A stretch of DNA of 64,000 nt from Zobellia amurskyensis. Lineage in GTDB: Bacteria; Bacteroidota; Bacteroidia; Flavobacteriales; Flavobacteriaceae. The stretch's first letter is position 1, and each line of letters begins with the position of its first letter. The notes under the pieces are model-generated. The model saw only the letters and a program-made list of their open reading frames with translations, did no database searches and had not been told where the DNA came from. The DNA lies in the NCBI RefSeq assembly GCF_009725985.1, contig NZ_RCNR01000013.1, positions 1 through 64,000 on the forward strand, given 5' to 3'. Of this stretch, positions 44,479 to 52,741 are shown in pieces. The position numbers and the translations under genes are program-made.

Positions 44479-45462
44479 ATGTATCGGAAATTACTTTGCA
44501 ATTATATCCCTGTTTTTGCCATTTTTATAATTTCAGTCCTGTTTTTAGGATGTAATGAGGGGCCAAAGGTCTCCGAAGAGGTCAAGAAAATAAATATTGA
44601 TTTACAAGTTGATAGATTCGATAAGGAGTTTGCGGCGGCAACACCCGAAAATCTATCGGTTTTAAAGAAAAAATATCCATATCTATTTCCAGAAAGATAT
44701 GCAGATAGTGTTTGGGTGGCTAAAATGAAAGATACCATACAGGTAGAGTTGTTATCTGAAGTAGAAAAAACATTTTCAAATTTTTCTAATCAAGAACAGT
44801 CTCTTGAGCTTCTGTTCCAACACATCAAATACTATTTTCCAAATTTTGAAACTCCCAAAGTGGTAACTGTAACTTCAGATGTGGATTATAGCAATCGTGT
44901 TATTTTAACGGATACGTTATTGCTAATTGGACTGGATAATTACTTAGGGCCTGAACATCGGTTTTATCGTGATATCCAAAATTATATAAGCGCGGATTTG
45001 GATAGTCAGTACTTGGCTGTAGATGTTGCTAGTGCCTTTGCTAAAAAGGTAGTGCCTAGACCTCAGGAACGTACATTTTTAGCCCAACTTATTTATTACG
45101 GCAAAGAACTGTATTTAAAAGATAGGTTGCTGCCGTTGGAGACGGATGCTCAAAAAGTAAACTATACGGAAGAGCAATTGTTGTGGTCTGAGGCTAATGA
45201 GCAAGCTATTTGGCGTAATTTTATTGAGAATGAGTACCTATATAGTACAGATAATACCTTGGCAAGACGCTTTTTGGATCCAGCACCGTTCTCCAAGTTC
45301 GGATTGGAGTTGGACAATGAATCTCCTGGCCGTGTAGGCCGTTATATTGGATGGCAGATCGTAAAGGCTTTTATGGATAAGAATGAGGTAACGTTACAGC
45401 AATTGCTGAGCTTGCCAGCAGAAGAAATATTTAAAAAATCAAATTACAAACCAAGAAAATAA
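44479..45462 (+). CDS. gldB: Gliding motility lipoprotein GldB
   Basis: A 327-residue lipoprotein from ATG 44479 (an upstream in-frame TTG is unlikely). The signal ends in VLFLGC and the mature part begins with a DLQVDRFDKEFA segment. GldB is needed for gliding motility and adhesin export in flavobacteria, though its biochemistry is unknown. gldC follows after one base, so the two are cotranscribed. Confidence 0.9.
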   Translation: MYRKLLCNYIPVFAIFIISVLFLGCNEGPKVSEEVKKINIDLQVDRFDKEFAAATPENLSVLKKKYPYLFPERYADSVWVAKMKDTIQVELLSEVEKTFSNFSNQEQSLELLFQHIKYYFPNFETPKVVTVTSDVDYSNRVILTDTLLLIGLDNYLGPEHRFYRDIQNYISADLDSQYLAVDVASAFAKKVVPRPQERTFLAQLIYYGKELYLKDRLLPLETDAQKVNYTEEQLLWSEANEQAIWRNFIENEYLYSTDNTLARRFLDPAPFSKFGLELDNESPGRVGRYIGWQIVKAFMDKNEVTLQQLLSLPAEEIFKKSNYKPRK

Positions 45463-45463
45463 T

Positions 45464-45796
45464 ATGGCAAATCTTCATACTTCAGAAATAACATTAAGAG
45501 TAGGTTTAGATGAAAACCAAGTGCCTGAGGAGTTAACGTGGTCCGCACAAGATGGTGGTGTAGAAAATGAAAAGGCAAAAGCGATGCTTTTATCTGTGTG
45601 GGACAGTAAGAATCAAGAGTCGCTTAAAATTGACCTTTGGACAAAAGATATGCCTGTTGATGAGATGAAAATATTCTTTCATCAGACTTTGGTTTCTTTG
45701 TCCGATACGTTCATGAAAGCTACTCAAGATGAAAAAATGACAGCTACCATGAAAGACTTCTGTGCCTATTTTGCTGAAAAACTTGATTTGAAATAA
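45464..45796 (+). CDS. gldC: Gliding motility protein GldC
   Basis: A 110-residue soluble protein without a signal peptide (MANLHTSEITLRVGLDENQV). It matches GldC, which aids gliding together with GldB. It lies one base after gldB and 8 bases before the convergent pirin gene. Confidence 0.9.
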   Translation: MANLHTSEITLRVGLDENQVPEELTWSAQDGGVENEKAKAMLLSVWDSKNQESLKIDLWTKDMPVDEMKIFFHQTLVSLSDTFMKATQDEKMTATMKDFCAYFAEKLDLK

Positions 45797-45804
45797 GATA
45801 GTGG

Positions 45805-46518
45805 TTAATTGGCCATGGGTACTTCCATCAAAAGAATTTTTGAGTTTTCGTTATAAATGAAATCTATTTTTCCTGTTTCTTGAATACCAAGGCCATCTCT
45901 TTTTTCTAGCGTAATGCCGTTCACAGTACATTTTCCTTCTAAAAGGAAAATATAAAGGCCATTGGTGGAATCCTTTAAGGAGTACGTATTTGTTTCTCCT
46001 TTATTAAATTCCCCAAAATGAAACCAAGCGTTTTGATGAATCCAAATACCGTCATCATCGGGGTTAGGAGATACAATTTGTTGTAAGCGGTTTTTTAAAC
46101 TGTCTGGAGCCAATGTAATTTGATCATAACGAGGAGAGACGTTAACCTTATTGGGGAGAATCCAAATCTGTAGGAACTTTACCTGTTGGTCATGGCTTTT
46201 ATTCTTTTCGCTGTGTTGTATTCCGGACCCGGCACTCATAGCTTGTATGTCTCCTTGACGTATGATTGTGGTGTTCCCCATATCGTCTTTATGCTCTAGG
46301 TCACCTTCTAAGGGAATGGAGATAATTTCCATATTGCTATGCCCATGAGTTCCAAAACCCATTCCTGCGGCTACTTCGTCATCGTTTAAGACTCGTAATA
46401 CCCCAAAACTCATCCGTTCTGGGTTGTGATAACTGCCAAAGCTAAAGGTGTGATAGCTGTTAAGCCAGCCGTGGTTGGCATGGCCTCTGGTGTTTGCTTT
46501 GTGGAATGTGCTTTTCAT
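45805..46518 (-). CDS. Pirin-family cupin protein
   Basis: A 237-residue two-cupin protein. The metal ligands are in the N-terminal cupin: GFGTHGHSNMEI and LEHKD, then SAGSGIQHSEKN. Pirins are nuclear co-regulators in eukaryotes, and in bacteria some act as quercetinases or bind metabolic enzymes. The function is unclear here. It stands convergent to gldC. Confidence 0.88.
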   Translation of the reverse strand: MKSTFHKANTRGHANHGWLNSYHTFSFGSYHNPERMSFGVLRVLNDDEVAAGMGFGTHGHSNMEIISIPLEGDLEHKDDMGNTTIIRQGDIQAMSAGSGIQHSEKNKSHDQQVKFLQIWILPNKVNVSPRYDQITLAPDSLKNRLQQIVSPNPDDDGIWIHQNAWFHFGEFNKGETNTYSLKDSTNGLYIFLLEGKCTVNGITLEKRDGLGIQETGKIDFIYNENSKILLMEVPMAN

Positions 46519-46537
46519 ACCTTAGTTTTATAATTAA

Positions 46538-48151
46538 TTATTCCATGGAAACTGTAAATGGCCATCCTTCAAATTGTTGGGCATCCGGTTGGGTAACATC
46601 AACGTATCTGGGCCAGCATTCAAAAGTTGTAGTTTTTTCTTTTTTGTTAAAACGAATAAGGCCGTAGCCACCTCCTTTTGAGCTGCTTTCGGGGTTTACA
46701 TAGGCCATCATACTTATTTTGTTGTTGAACCCGTCTAAATAATCTCCTGTCCAAGGTAATGAGGTGTTGGGGTTTGGATTTGCTCCCGCTTTTTCATCTT
46801 CTGGCCACCACCAGCGGCTGTAGTAATCGTTTACGATGGCGGGAACCACAAAAGACCATGGTCCGTCTCCAAATTCATTAATGCCTTGTTTGATTATGGT
46901 AGCCAAATGTTGGTCTCCGGCAATGTGTACGGCATTAGCATTTTTTATAAGTTGTAGCGCTTTGTTCCTTCCGGTTTGCGGCCATCCGTTACTATCTAAA
47001 TCAGCATGGAGCCTGTTGTCAAAAGAACCGTGAATATGTGCGCCTCCGCAGAAGCCTGTTTGGGATAAAACTACTTTAAGAGTTCCGGTATTTGTAGTTC
47101 CCCAGTCTTCCAGGAATTTTAGTTGGCGATCACCCAGTAATTTTAGATTGGGTAAATCTATAGATGCGGGGTCATATTCTGGGTTGCGAATATGGTCGGG
47201 TCTTGGCCCTTGTTGCGGTATTTTTCCGTTGGGTCCGGATTTAAATTTTCTATCTTCCAGTATGGCAAAATCTATTCCGCCAAGCGGTAGATTGGTATAA
47301 TAAACACCAATACCTTGCTCCACCGGAGTTGGGTCGTATGGGTCGGGTAGGTGAGCGGTTTGACAACGTTCTACCATTTTCACGTATTCATGATGATAAG
47401 TGTAACCGCCATCATTAGAGCCTTTTACTAAAGATATTTTTCCGTTTTCTCCCCAAAGATTTCCTTGGCCTATATCATGGTCGTCTGGAATGCTAATAGC
47501 AGGGCGATTACGAAAGGTTTCTTTAAACTGAAGACCGAACTTCAGCCAAGCTGCTGTATGCTCAGTATGGTCATATGACTGGTCTCCTGCAAAAAATATC
47601 AAATCTGGATTTTGATGATTAATGTTTCGGACATAATTTTCTCTCATGCCTCGGTCTTGGTTTGAGTTGCATGATAGGGCTGCAAGAACAATTTCCTCCT
47701 TGTTTTTAGGGTCGCTTCGGATGAGGCCTTCAAAAAAGGCATTTTTGCCATGTCTAATTCGGTACTTTACATCTTTGGTGTCGCTCCATTTCTCCACGCG
47801 AAATAGCGCGGACCATCCTAAATCGTTTATTTCTTGTTTTTGAATTTCCTTCCAAGAGCCGTCATTGTAAATTTCAAGTCTGACCTCGCGTGTTTCTTTG
47901 GGGTAAAGAGGGTAGAGCTGTGCACTAAGTTTTAAGGTTTTATTTGAAACGGTATAAATGCCAAAAGCCACAACGCTGTCACGGTCTACTTTAAGGTTAA
48001 TGATAGGGTTGTCATCGCGGTTCCACCAATCGTTTATAGCTAATTTGTCAACATTGTCAAAAGGTGCAATTATGGGAGGTGTCTGGTCTTGGGCCTTTGT
48101 AAGGTTAAAGACTAAGCAAACAAAAAATAAAGAAAGGAAGCTCTTTTTCAT
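46538..48151 (-). CDS. PhoD-like metallophosphatase, exported
   Basis: A 537-residue protein with a signal peptide (MKKSFLSLFFVCLVFNLTKAQ), an N-terminal beta domain of about 140 residues, then a calcineurin-like/PhoD catalytic domain. Motifs: AALSCNSNQD, FAGDQSYDHTEH, PDDHDIGQGNLWG and HIAGDQHLATI, with the usual metal-binding Asp and His. It is likely a phosphodiesterase or phosphatase of the periplasm or cell surface. It lies 26 bases downstream of a metallo-beta-lactamase gene on the same strand. Confidence 0.88.
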   Translation of the reverse strand: MKKSFLSLFFVCLVFNLTKAQDQTPPIIAPFDNVDKLAINDWWNRDDNPIINLKVDRDSVVAFGIYTVSNKTLKLSAQLYPLYPKETREVRLEIYNDGSWKEIQKQEINDLGWSALFRVEKWSDTKDVKYRIRHGKNAFFEGLIRSDPKNKEEIVLAALSCNSNQDRGMRENYVRNINHQNPDLIFFAGDQSYDHTEHTAAWLKFGLQFKETFRNRPAISIPDDHDIGQGNLWGENGKISLVKGSNDGGYTYHHEYVKMVERCQTAHLPDPYDPTPVEQGIGVYYTNLPLGGIDFAILEDRKFKSGPNGKIPQQGPRPDHIRNPEYDPASIDLPNLKLLGDRQLKFLEDWGTTNTGTLKVVLSQTGFCGGAHIHGSFDNRLHADLDSNGWPQTGRNKALQLIKNANAVHIAGDQHLATIIKQGINEFGDGPWSFVVPAIVNDYYSRWWWPEDEKAGANPNPNTSLPWTGDYLDGFNNKISMMAYVNPESSSKGGGYGLIRFNKKEKTTTFECWPRYVDVTQPDAQQFEGWPFTVSME

Positions 48152-48177
48152 AATCGGTAAGGTTTTGTGGTTGGCTT

Positions 48178-48942
48178 TTATTCTGTTTTGAATAGTGAGA
48201 TGGTATAGTCTAATAGTTCGCTGCCTCCATAATCACCATGCCCGGGAATAACAATTTTAAGGTCTGGGTATGTTGTCTTTATTTCTTCAATGGTTGGACT
48301 CCATTGTTCAATATTTGCATCGCCTAAATATCCTTTTGTGGCATTGATAGATTTAACGGGGCAACCGCCAAAAAGAAGGTGTTCACTTGGTATATAACTC
48401 ACAATATTGTCTTTGGTATGTGCTTCTCCAAAATAGCGGTTAATTATTTTTTGATTTCCTAGTTTGAGTTCGTTTCTAGTATCAAAACCTATTTGCGGAA
48501 CCGGATTCCCTTCTTTTTTTGCGAGTTCAATGGTTTGTTTGTTTGCGTAAGACGGAATATTTAATTGATGAAACGCTTCAACGCCACCTAGGCAGTCGTC
48601 ATGAAAATGGTTTACTACCACTGCTTTTATCTTATGTTCTTTAGTTTTGGTTATCCATTGAATCAGTTCTTTTGATGTATCAATATCCACAGGCGTATCA
48701 AAAACAACCGCTTCCCCTTCGTTCATATAAATTAGGCCATTACATGCAACCTTGCCAAAGTCTTCGGTGGACAAGTATGAAATATGAATGAAACTATTTT
48801 TAGAGACGGGTACGATTTTTAAAGTTTCACTACTGTAAGTTACTTCTGTTTTCTGTGACTTACAGCTTAGGAGAACGAAAGTCAAGAATAGAAAAGCAAG
48901 AGGCGTTTTAAAGGGCATTCGTTTTGTTCTTTTAAGTTTCAT
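48178..48942 (-). CDS. Subclass B1 metallo-beta-lactamase, lipoprotein
   Basis: A 254-residue protein with a lipoprotein signal (TFVLLSC). All B1 zinc ligands are present: H112, H114, D116 (HFHDDC), H175 (GEAHTKDN), C194 (FGGC), H235 (PGHG). K197, three after the Cys, matches the substrate-binding Lys of B1 enzymes. This should be a true zinc beta-lactamase, as found intrinsically in many Flavobacteriaceae. Activity cannot be proven from sequence. It is divergent from the small gene at 48968 and lies beside a PhoD-type gene, not a mobile element. Confidence 0.88.
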   Translation of the reverse strand: MKLKRTKRMPFKTPLAFLFLTFVLLSCKSQKTEVTYSSETLKIVPVSKNSFIHISYLSTEDFGKVACNGLIYMNEGEAVVFDTPVDIDTSKELIQWITKTKEHKIKAVVVNHFHDDCLGGVEAFHQLNIPSYANKQTIELAKKEGNPVPQIGFDTRNELKLGNQKIINRYFGEAHTKDNIVSYIPSEHLLFGGCPVKSINATKGYLGDANIEQWSPTIEEIKTTYPDLKIVIPGHGDYGGSELLDYTISLFKTE

Positions 48943-48957
48943 AAATATATAGTTTTA
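48924..48957 (+). promoter_or_regulatory. Candidate promoter of the small CxxC-protein gene
   Basis: TTG at 48924-48926 and TAGTTTTA at 48950-48957 are separated by 23 bases, and the -7 element has one mismatch. It would start a transcript a few bases before ATG 48968. It overlaps the first codons of the divergent beta-lactamase gene. Confidence 0.35.
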
Positions 48958-48967
48958 CCTTGCAATA

Positions 48968-49348
48968 ATGAAAGATTCAAATATTCAAAAACTGATTTTT
49001 ATTTATAATGCCGATTCCGGTTTGAAAAACTCATTGATAGATAGTGCGCACAAAATTTTGAGCCCTAGTACTTATGATTGCAATTTATGTGATATAACTT
49101 TTGGAGTGTTTACTGAGAATAAGATATGGAAGAAATTCAGGGAAGAGACTGATCTAGAAATGGAGTTTCTTCACAAAAATGAATACAAGACGCAATACGC
49201 TTCTAAATTTGGGAGTAAGTTTACTTTTCCTGTGATATTGGCCCAAGTAAATAATGATTTACAAGTTTTTTTGGGTACAGATGAAATGAATGATCTTGAA
49301 AATGCGGAATCACTTATGAAAATCATTCAAGAAAGAGCTAAAGCTTAA
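48968..49348 (+). CDS. Conserved-looking protein with a CxxC motif
   Basis: A 126-residue soluble protein without a signal peptide. It opens IQKLIFIYNADSGLKNSLID and has C38-NL-C41 in TYDCNLCDITFG, so it may have a redox pair or bind a metal. The C-terminus has a VNNDLQVFLGTDEMNDL segment. I do not know the family. Its last 4 bases overlap those of the convergent engB. Confidence 0.6.
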   Translation: MKDSNIQKLIFIYNADSGLKNSLIDSAHKILSPSTYDCNLCDITFGVFTENKIWKKFREETDLEMEFLHKNEYKTQYASKFGSKFTFPVILAQVNNDLQVFLGTDEMNDLENAESLMKIIQERAKA

Positions 49349-49962
49349 GCCTTGGTAGCTTTAAAAAAGTCTGTATTAATGTTGTCTATGAAATTTAATA
49401 CATCGTCACGACCATAGCCTTTTGATGAAGAGGTGATAAAGTAAGAAGGGGCTTCTTCCCAAACGCCATTCAGTAATTCGGCAATGTATTTATTTACATT
49501 TTCTTCTATAGCGGCAGGTTTCAATTTATCGGCCTTTGTAAAAATAATAGAGAACGGAATGTTGTTTTCGCCCATCCATTCCATAAACTCCATGTCTATT
49601 TTTTGAGGTTCGTGGCGTATATCGACTAAAACAAAGGCGCAAACCAATTGCTCACGTTTCAGAAAGTAGTCGGTTATGTACTTCTGAAAAGTGTTTTTAC
49701 TTTTTTTGGAAACTCGGGCATACCCATAACCCGGTAAATCTACCAAAAACCAATTTTCATTAATTTTAAAATGATTGATCAGTTGTGTTTTTCCTGGACG
49801 TCCAGAGGTCTTTGCAAGACTCTTTCTTTCGGTAAGGCTATTGATCAGTGAAGATTTGCCAACGTTTGACCTACCAATAAAAGCATATTCAGGTAGAGGT
49901 TCGTTGGGGCATCTTGCCACATCGGTATTACTGATTATAAAATTTGCCGATTTTATGTGCAC
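49345..49962 (-). CDS. engB: Ribosome biogenesis GTPase EngB (YsxC)
   Basis: A 205-residue Era-like GTPase, starting at GTG 49962 (MHIKSANFIISNTDV). G1 is GRSNVGKSSL, followed by DLPGYGYARV and FTKADKL. It assists assembly of the 50S subunit. Neighbours are an alpha/beta hydrolase upstream and the small CxxC gene convergent with it. Confidence 0.95.
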   Translation of the reverse strand: MHIKSANFIISNTDVARCPNEPLPEYAFIGRSNVGKSSLINSLTERKSLAKTSGRPGKTQLINHFKINENWFLVDLPGYGYARVSKKSKNTFQKYITDYFLKREQLVCAFVLVDIRHEPQKIDMEFMEWMGENNIPFSIIFTKADKLKPAAIEENVNKYIAELLNGVWEEAPSYFITSSSKGYGRDDVLNFIDNINTDFFKATKA

Positions 49963-50000
49963 CTTGTAAATTTATTTTGTGAATCTTGTACTAGTTGTGT

Positions 50001-50765
50001 TTAAAAACCGCGTTGTGTTAACCAGCCGTCTAAAATTTCGTTGAACTTGTCCGGGTTTTCCATCATAGGGGCATGACCACATTTTTCAATCCAAAACAAA
50101 TCGGAATCGGGTAATAGTTCATGAAATAAGTCCGCTACATCAGGTGGTGTTACACCATCGTTCTCGCCCCAAATAATACAAGTGGGCGTTTCCATTTTAG
50201 GTAGGTCATTGGCCATATTATGACGAATGGCACTTTTGGCGATGGCCAAAGTCTTTAACGTCTTCATACGGTCGTTTACCGTTGCAAACACTTCGTCTAC
50301 AATTTCCTTAGTGGCAATAGCGGGATCGTAAAAAACGTCTTGGGCTTTTTTCTTTATAAACTCGTAATCGCCACGTCTTGGGTATCCGTCACCCATTGCG
50401 CTTTCATACAATCCAGAGCTTCCGGTTATAATTAGGGCCTTTACCATTTTAGGGTAGAGCTTGGTGTGTAGGAGACCAATATGCCCGCCAAGAGAATTGC
50501 CTAAGAGTATAACATTGTCCAATCCTTTAAACTCAATGAATTTGGCCAAGAACTTCGCAAACTGCTTCACGTTTGTCTTGAGCATTGGCATGTCGTAAAT
50601 AGGTAGTTCTGGAATAAGTATCTTATAGCCCTTTTTGGGGAAATATTCAGTTACACCTTGAAAGTTGCTTAGTCCTCCCATAAGACCGTGTAAAATAATG
50701 ATAGGTGTACCTTCTCCTATCTCTATGTACCGGAATTTCCCTTCCTTAATTAATTTTTCTTCCAT
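50001..50765 (-). CDS. Alpha/beta hydrolase
   Basis: A 254-residue soluble alpha/beta hydrolase. The oxyanion HG motif is ILHGLMGG, the nucleophile elbow is GNSLGG (S91), the acid is in WGENDGVTPP, and the His in EKCGHAPMMENP. The substrate is unknown. It is divergent from mraZ, which begins 254 bases away. Confidence 0.88.
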   Translation of the reverse strand: MEEKLIKEGKFRYIEIGEGTPIIILHGLMGGLSNFQGVTEYFPKKGYKILIPELPIYDMPMLKTNVKQFAKFLAKFIEFKGLDNVILLGNSLGGHIGLLHTKLYPKMVKALIITGSSGLYESAMGDGYPRRGDYEFIKKKAQDVFYDPAIATKEIVDEVFATVNDRMKTLKTLAIAKSAIRHNMANDLPKMETPTCIIWGENDGVTPPDVADLFHELLPDSDLFWIEKCGHAPMMENPDKFNEILDGWLTQRGF

Positions 50766-50945
50766 TCAAGATCCTTCTTGGTCTGTAAGTCAAAGATAGG
50801 CATTATCCTATAATGACATTTATACAAGTATAGTTCAATAAAGCGAGAATTGACCATTATTTTTTATTCGCTATTGAAAAACACACTTTTTTTAGGAGCA
50901 AACTTAACCACAATTTATGCCCAAAAGCCACTAGTTATTAACAAA

Positions 50946-50970
50946 GTGGTAATTAGTGGTAAAATGTGGT
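50946..50970 (+). promoter_or_regulatory. MraZ operator: three GTGGT repeats in 10-bp phase
   Basis: GTGGT occurs at 50946, 50956 and 50966, exactly one helical turn apart, with A/T-only spacers. They cover the -33 region of the promoter TAATTTTG at 50982. In other bacteria MraZ binds TGGG-type pentamers with 5-base spacers in front of its own gene, so this looks like the Bacteroidota version of that operator. A weaker GTG follows at 50979. Confidence 0.7.
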
Positions 50971-50981
50971 AATAAAATGTG

Positions 50982-50989
50982 TAATTTTG
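50982..50989 (+). promoter_or_regulatory. -7 element of the mraZ (dcw) promoter
   Basis: TAATTTTG is a perfect TAnnTTTG. It lies 12 bases after the third GTGGT repeat and 31 bases before the GTG start of mraZ. The transcript would begin near 50996 and run into the whole division cluster. Confidence 0.65.
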
Positions 50990-51019
50990 AGTTATAGTAT
51001 TGTAAAACAGCTTTTTTAA

Positions 51020-51493
51020 GTGATCAATTTCATTGGAACATACGATTGTAAGGCCGATGCCAAAGGTAGGGTAATGATACCAGTTGCCCTAAAAAATCAG
51101 ATGGCTCCTATTCTAAATCAGAGTTTTGTGATCAAAAGGTCTGTTTTTCAGCCTTGTTTGGAGCTGTATCCAATGGAGGAATGGAATCTTCTTATGGAGA
51201 AGATGAACAAGAAAAATCGTTTCAAGAAAAAGAACAATGACTTTATACGCCGCTTTTCTGCTGGGGTCAAAGTTATTGAGATTGATGGAACGGGTAGAAT
51301 GTTGATACCAAAGAATTTGGTGGAGATAGCGAATATATCAAAAGAGGTGGTGTTGAGCTCGGCAATCAACATTATTGAGATTTGGGACAAGGAAAGTTAC
51401 GAAAAAGTATTAGAAGAAACCGCAGAGGATTTTGCCGAATTGGCAGAAGAGGTGATGGGGGATGACGGAGATGACGAAAGCTATGTATCATAA
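51020..51493 (+). CDS. mraZ: Transcriptional regulator MraZ
   Basis: A 157-residue protein with two SpoVT/AbrB-like half domains (residues 1-50, GTYDCKADAKGRVMIP, and 80-130, EIDGTGRMLIPKNLVE). It starts at GTG 51020. MraZ is a repressor of the dcw cluster and an oligomeric DNA-binding ring. An acidic tail of about 20 residues (AEEVMGDDGDDESYVS) follows the usual end. It is the first gene of the cluster and overlaps rsmH by 32 bases. Confidence 0.94.
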   Translation: MINFIGTYDCKADAKGRVMIPVALKNQMAPILNQSFVIKRSVFQPCLELYPMEEWNLLMEKMNKKNRFKKKNNDFIRRFSAGVKVIEIDGTGRMLIPKNLVEIANISKEVVLSSAINIIEIWDKESYEKVLEETAEDFAELAEEVMGDDGDDESYVS

Positions 51494-52376
51494 TCCAGTT
51501 TTGTTAGAGGAGTCGGTAAACGGGCTCAATATAAAAGAAGACGGCGTGTATGTTGATGTCACTTTTGGTGGCGGCGGACATTCTAAGCAAATATTGAAGC
51601 AATTGGGAAGTGACGGGAAACTGTTCGCTTTTGATCAAGATGAAGACGCGCTTGCAAATGCTTTGGGGGATCCCAGGTTTACACTGATTAATGAGAATTT
51701 TAGGTTCATTAGACAGTTTTTGAAGTTCTATGGCATTCGGAAAGTAGATGGGATTTTGGCGGATTTTGGTGTTTCGTCACATCAGTTCGATAAAGCGGAG
51801 CGAGGGTTTTCCACCCGTTTTGATGCTGATTTGGATATGCGTATGAGTAAGAGAAATCTCTTATCTGCGTATGATGTGGTCAATACTTATGATTATGACG
51901 ATTTAAGAAAAGTTCTTTTTCAGTATGGCGATTTGAGAAATGCGAATGCCATGGCAAAAACTATTTTGGCAAAGCGTGAAGAAGAGCCGATCAAGACTAC
52001 TGAAAGATTAAAGGAGGTATTGCGGTCGTTTTTGCCCAATGCTAAAGAACATAAAATATTGGCTCAGATTTATCAGGCCATTCGTATTGAGGTAAATCAA
52101 GAGATTGCGGTAATAGAGGAATTTTTATTGCAAACTCCAGAGTTGTTGGATGTAGGTGGGCGGTTGAGCATAATAAGCTATCACTCTTTGGAGGATCGCT
52201 TGGTAAAGCGCTTTATACGAGAAGGACAGTTTCAAGGTGAGGCGCCAAAGGATTTTTATGGAAATATAGATGTTCCGTTTAAGAAAGTAGGTCCATTGGT
52301 AGTTCCATTTAGGGAAGAAATTTCAAAAAATAATCGCGCTCGCAGTGCTAAATTAAGAATTGCGGAACGCATATAA
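51462..52376 (+). CDS. rsmH: 16S rRNA (cytosine1402-N4)-methyltransferase
   Basis: A 304-residue MraW/RsmH enzyme (YHNPVLLEESV, DVTFGGGGHSKQIL, ADFGVSSHQFD, SYHSLEDRLVK). The start is uncertain: ATG 51462, 51471 or 51483. The later ones match the usual MYHNPVLL start better. It always sits next to mraZ in bacterial genomes. Confidence 0.95.
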   Translation: MTEMTKAMYHNPVLLEESVNGLNIKEDGVYVDVTFGGGGHSKQILKQLGSDGKLFAFDQDEDALANALGDPRFTLINENFRFIRQFLKFYGIRKVDGILADFGVSSHQFDKAERGFSTRFDADLDMRMSKRNLLSAYDVVNTYDYDDLRKVLFQYGDLRNANAMAKTILAKREEEPIKTTERLKEVLRSFLPNAKEHKILAQIYQAIRIEVNQEIAVIEEFLLQTPELLDVGGRLSIISYHSLEDRLVKRFIREGQFQGEAPKDFYGNIDVPFKKVGPLVVPFREEISKNNRARSAKLRIAERI

Positions 52377-52414
52377 AAAGTATAGTAAGAGAATTGAAAG
52401 GGGAGAAGAGAAAT

Positions 52415-52741
52415 ATGAAAAAAGGTTTGTTGAACATATTAAAAGGTAGGTTTTTAGTGAGTGATGATGCTCCTAAAAACTGGTTGTTCATCATTTTTAC
52501 CTCTTTCTTGGCAACGGTTATGATCGGTAGTTCGCATAGTGCGGATAGAAAGGTACACCAAATAGCGGCTCTTAATGAAGAGGTGAAAGAACTTCGTAAT
52601 GAATTTGTAGATGCGCGTTCAGATGTGCAACAGTTAAAGCTGGAGTCTACCGTAATGAATATTGTTGCAGAAAAAGGGTTGTTTCCTTCGCAGGTGCCGC
52701 CTAAGCAAATAAAAGTTAAATCGAATAAGAAAGAAGAATAG
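52415..52741 (+). CDS. ftsL: FtsL-like cell division protein
   Basis: A 108-residue bitopic protein from ATG 52415, preceded by a purine-rich GGGGAGAAGAG. The layout is a short basic cytoplasmic tail, one membrane segment (NWLFIIFTSFLATVMIG) and a periplasmic coiled coil (HQIAALNEEVKELRNEFVDA), the pattern of FtsL. Its position between rsmH and ftsI supports this. Sequence similarity alone is weak, as is normal for FtsL. Its stop TAG shares a base with the GTG of the next gene. Confidence 0.8.
   Translation: MKKGLLNILKGRFLVSDDAPKNWLFIIFTSFLATVMIGSSHSADRKVHQIAALNEEVKELRNEFVDARSDVQQLKLESTVMNIVAEKGLFPSQVPPKQIKVKSNKKEE

Noticed and set aside
50946-50970. CRISPR-like or tandem repeat array
   Set aside because: The repeat unit is 5 bases with 5-base spacers at a promoter of mraZ, which fits an operator. 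No cas genes occur in the window.
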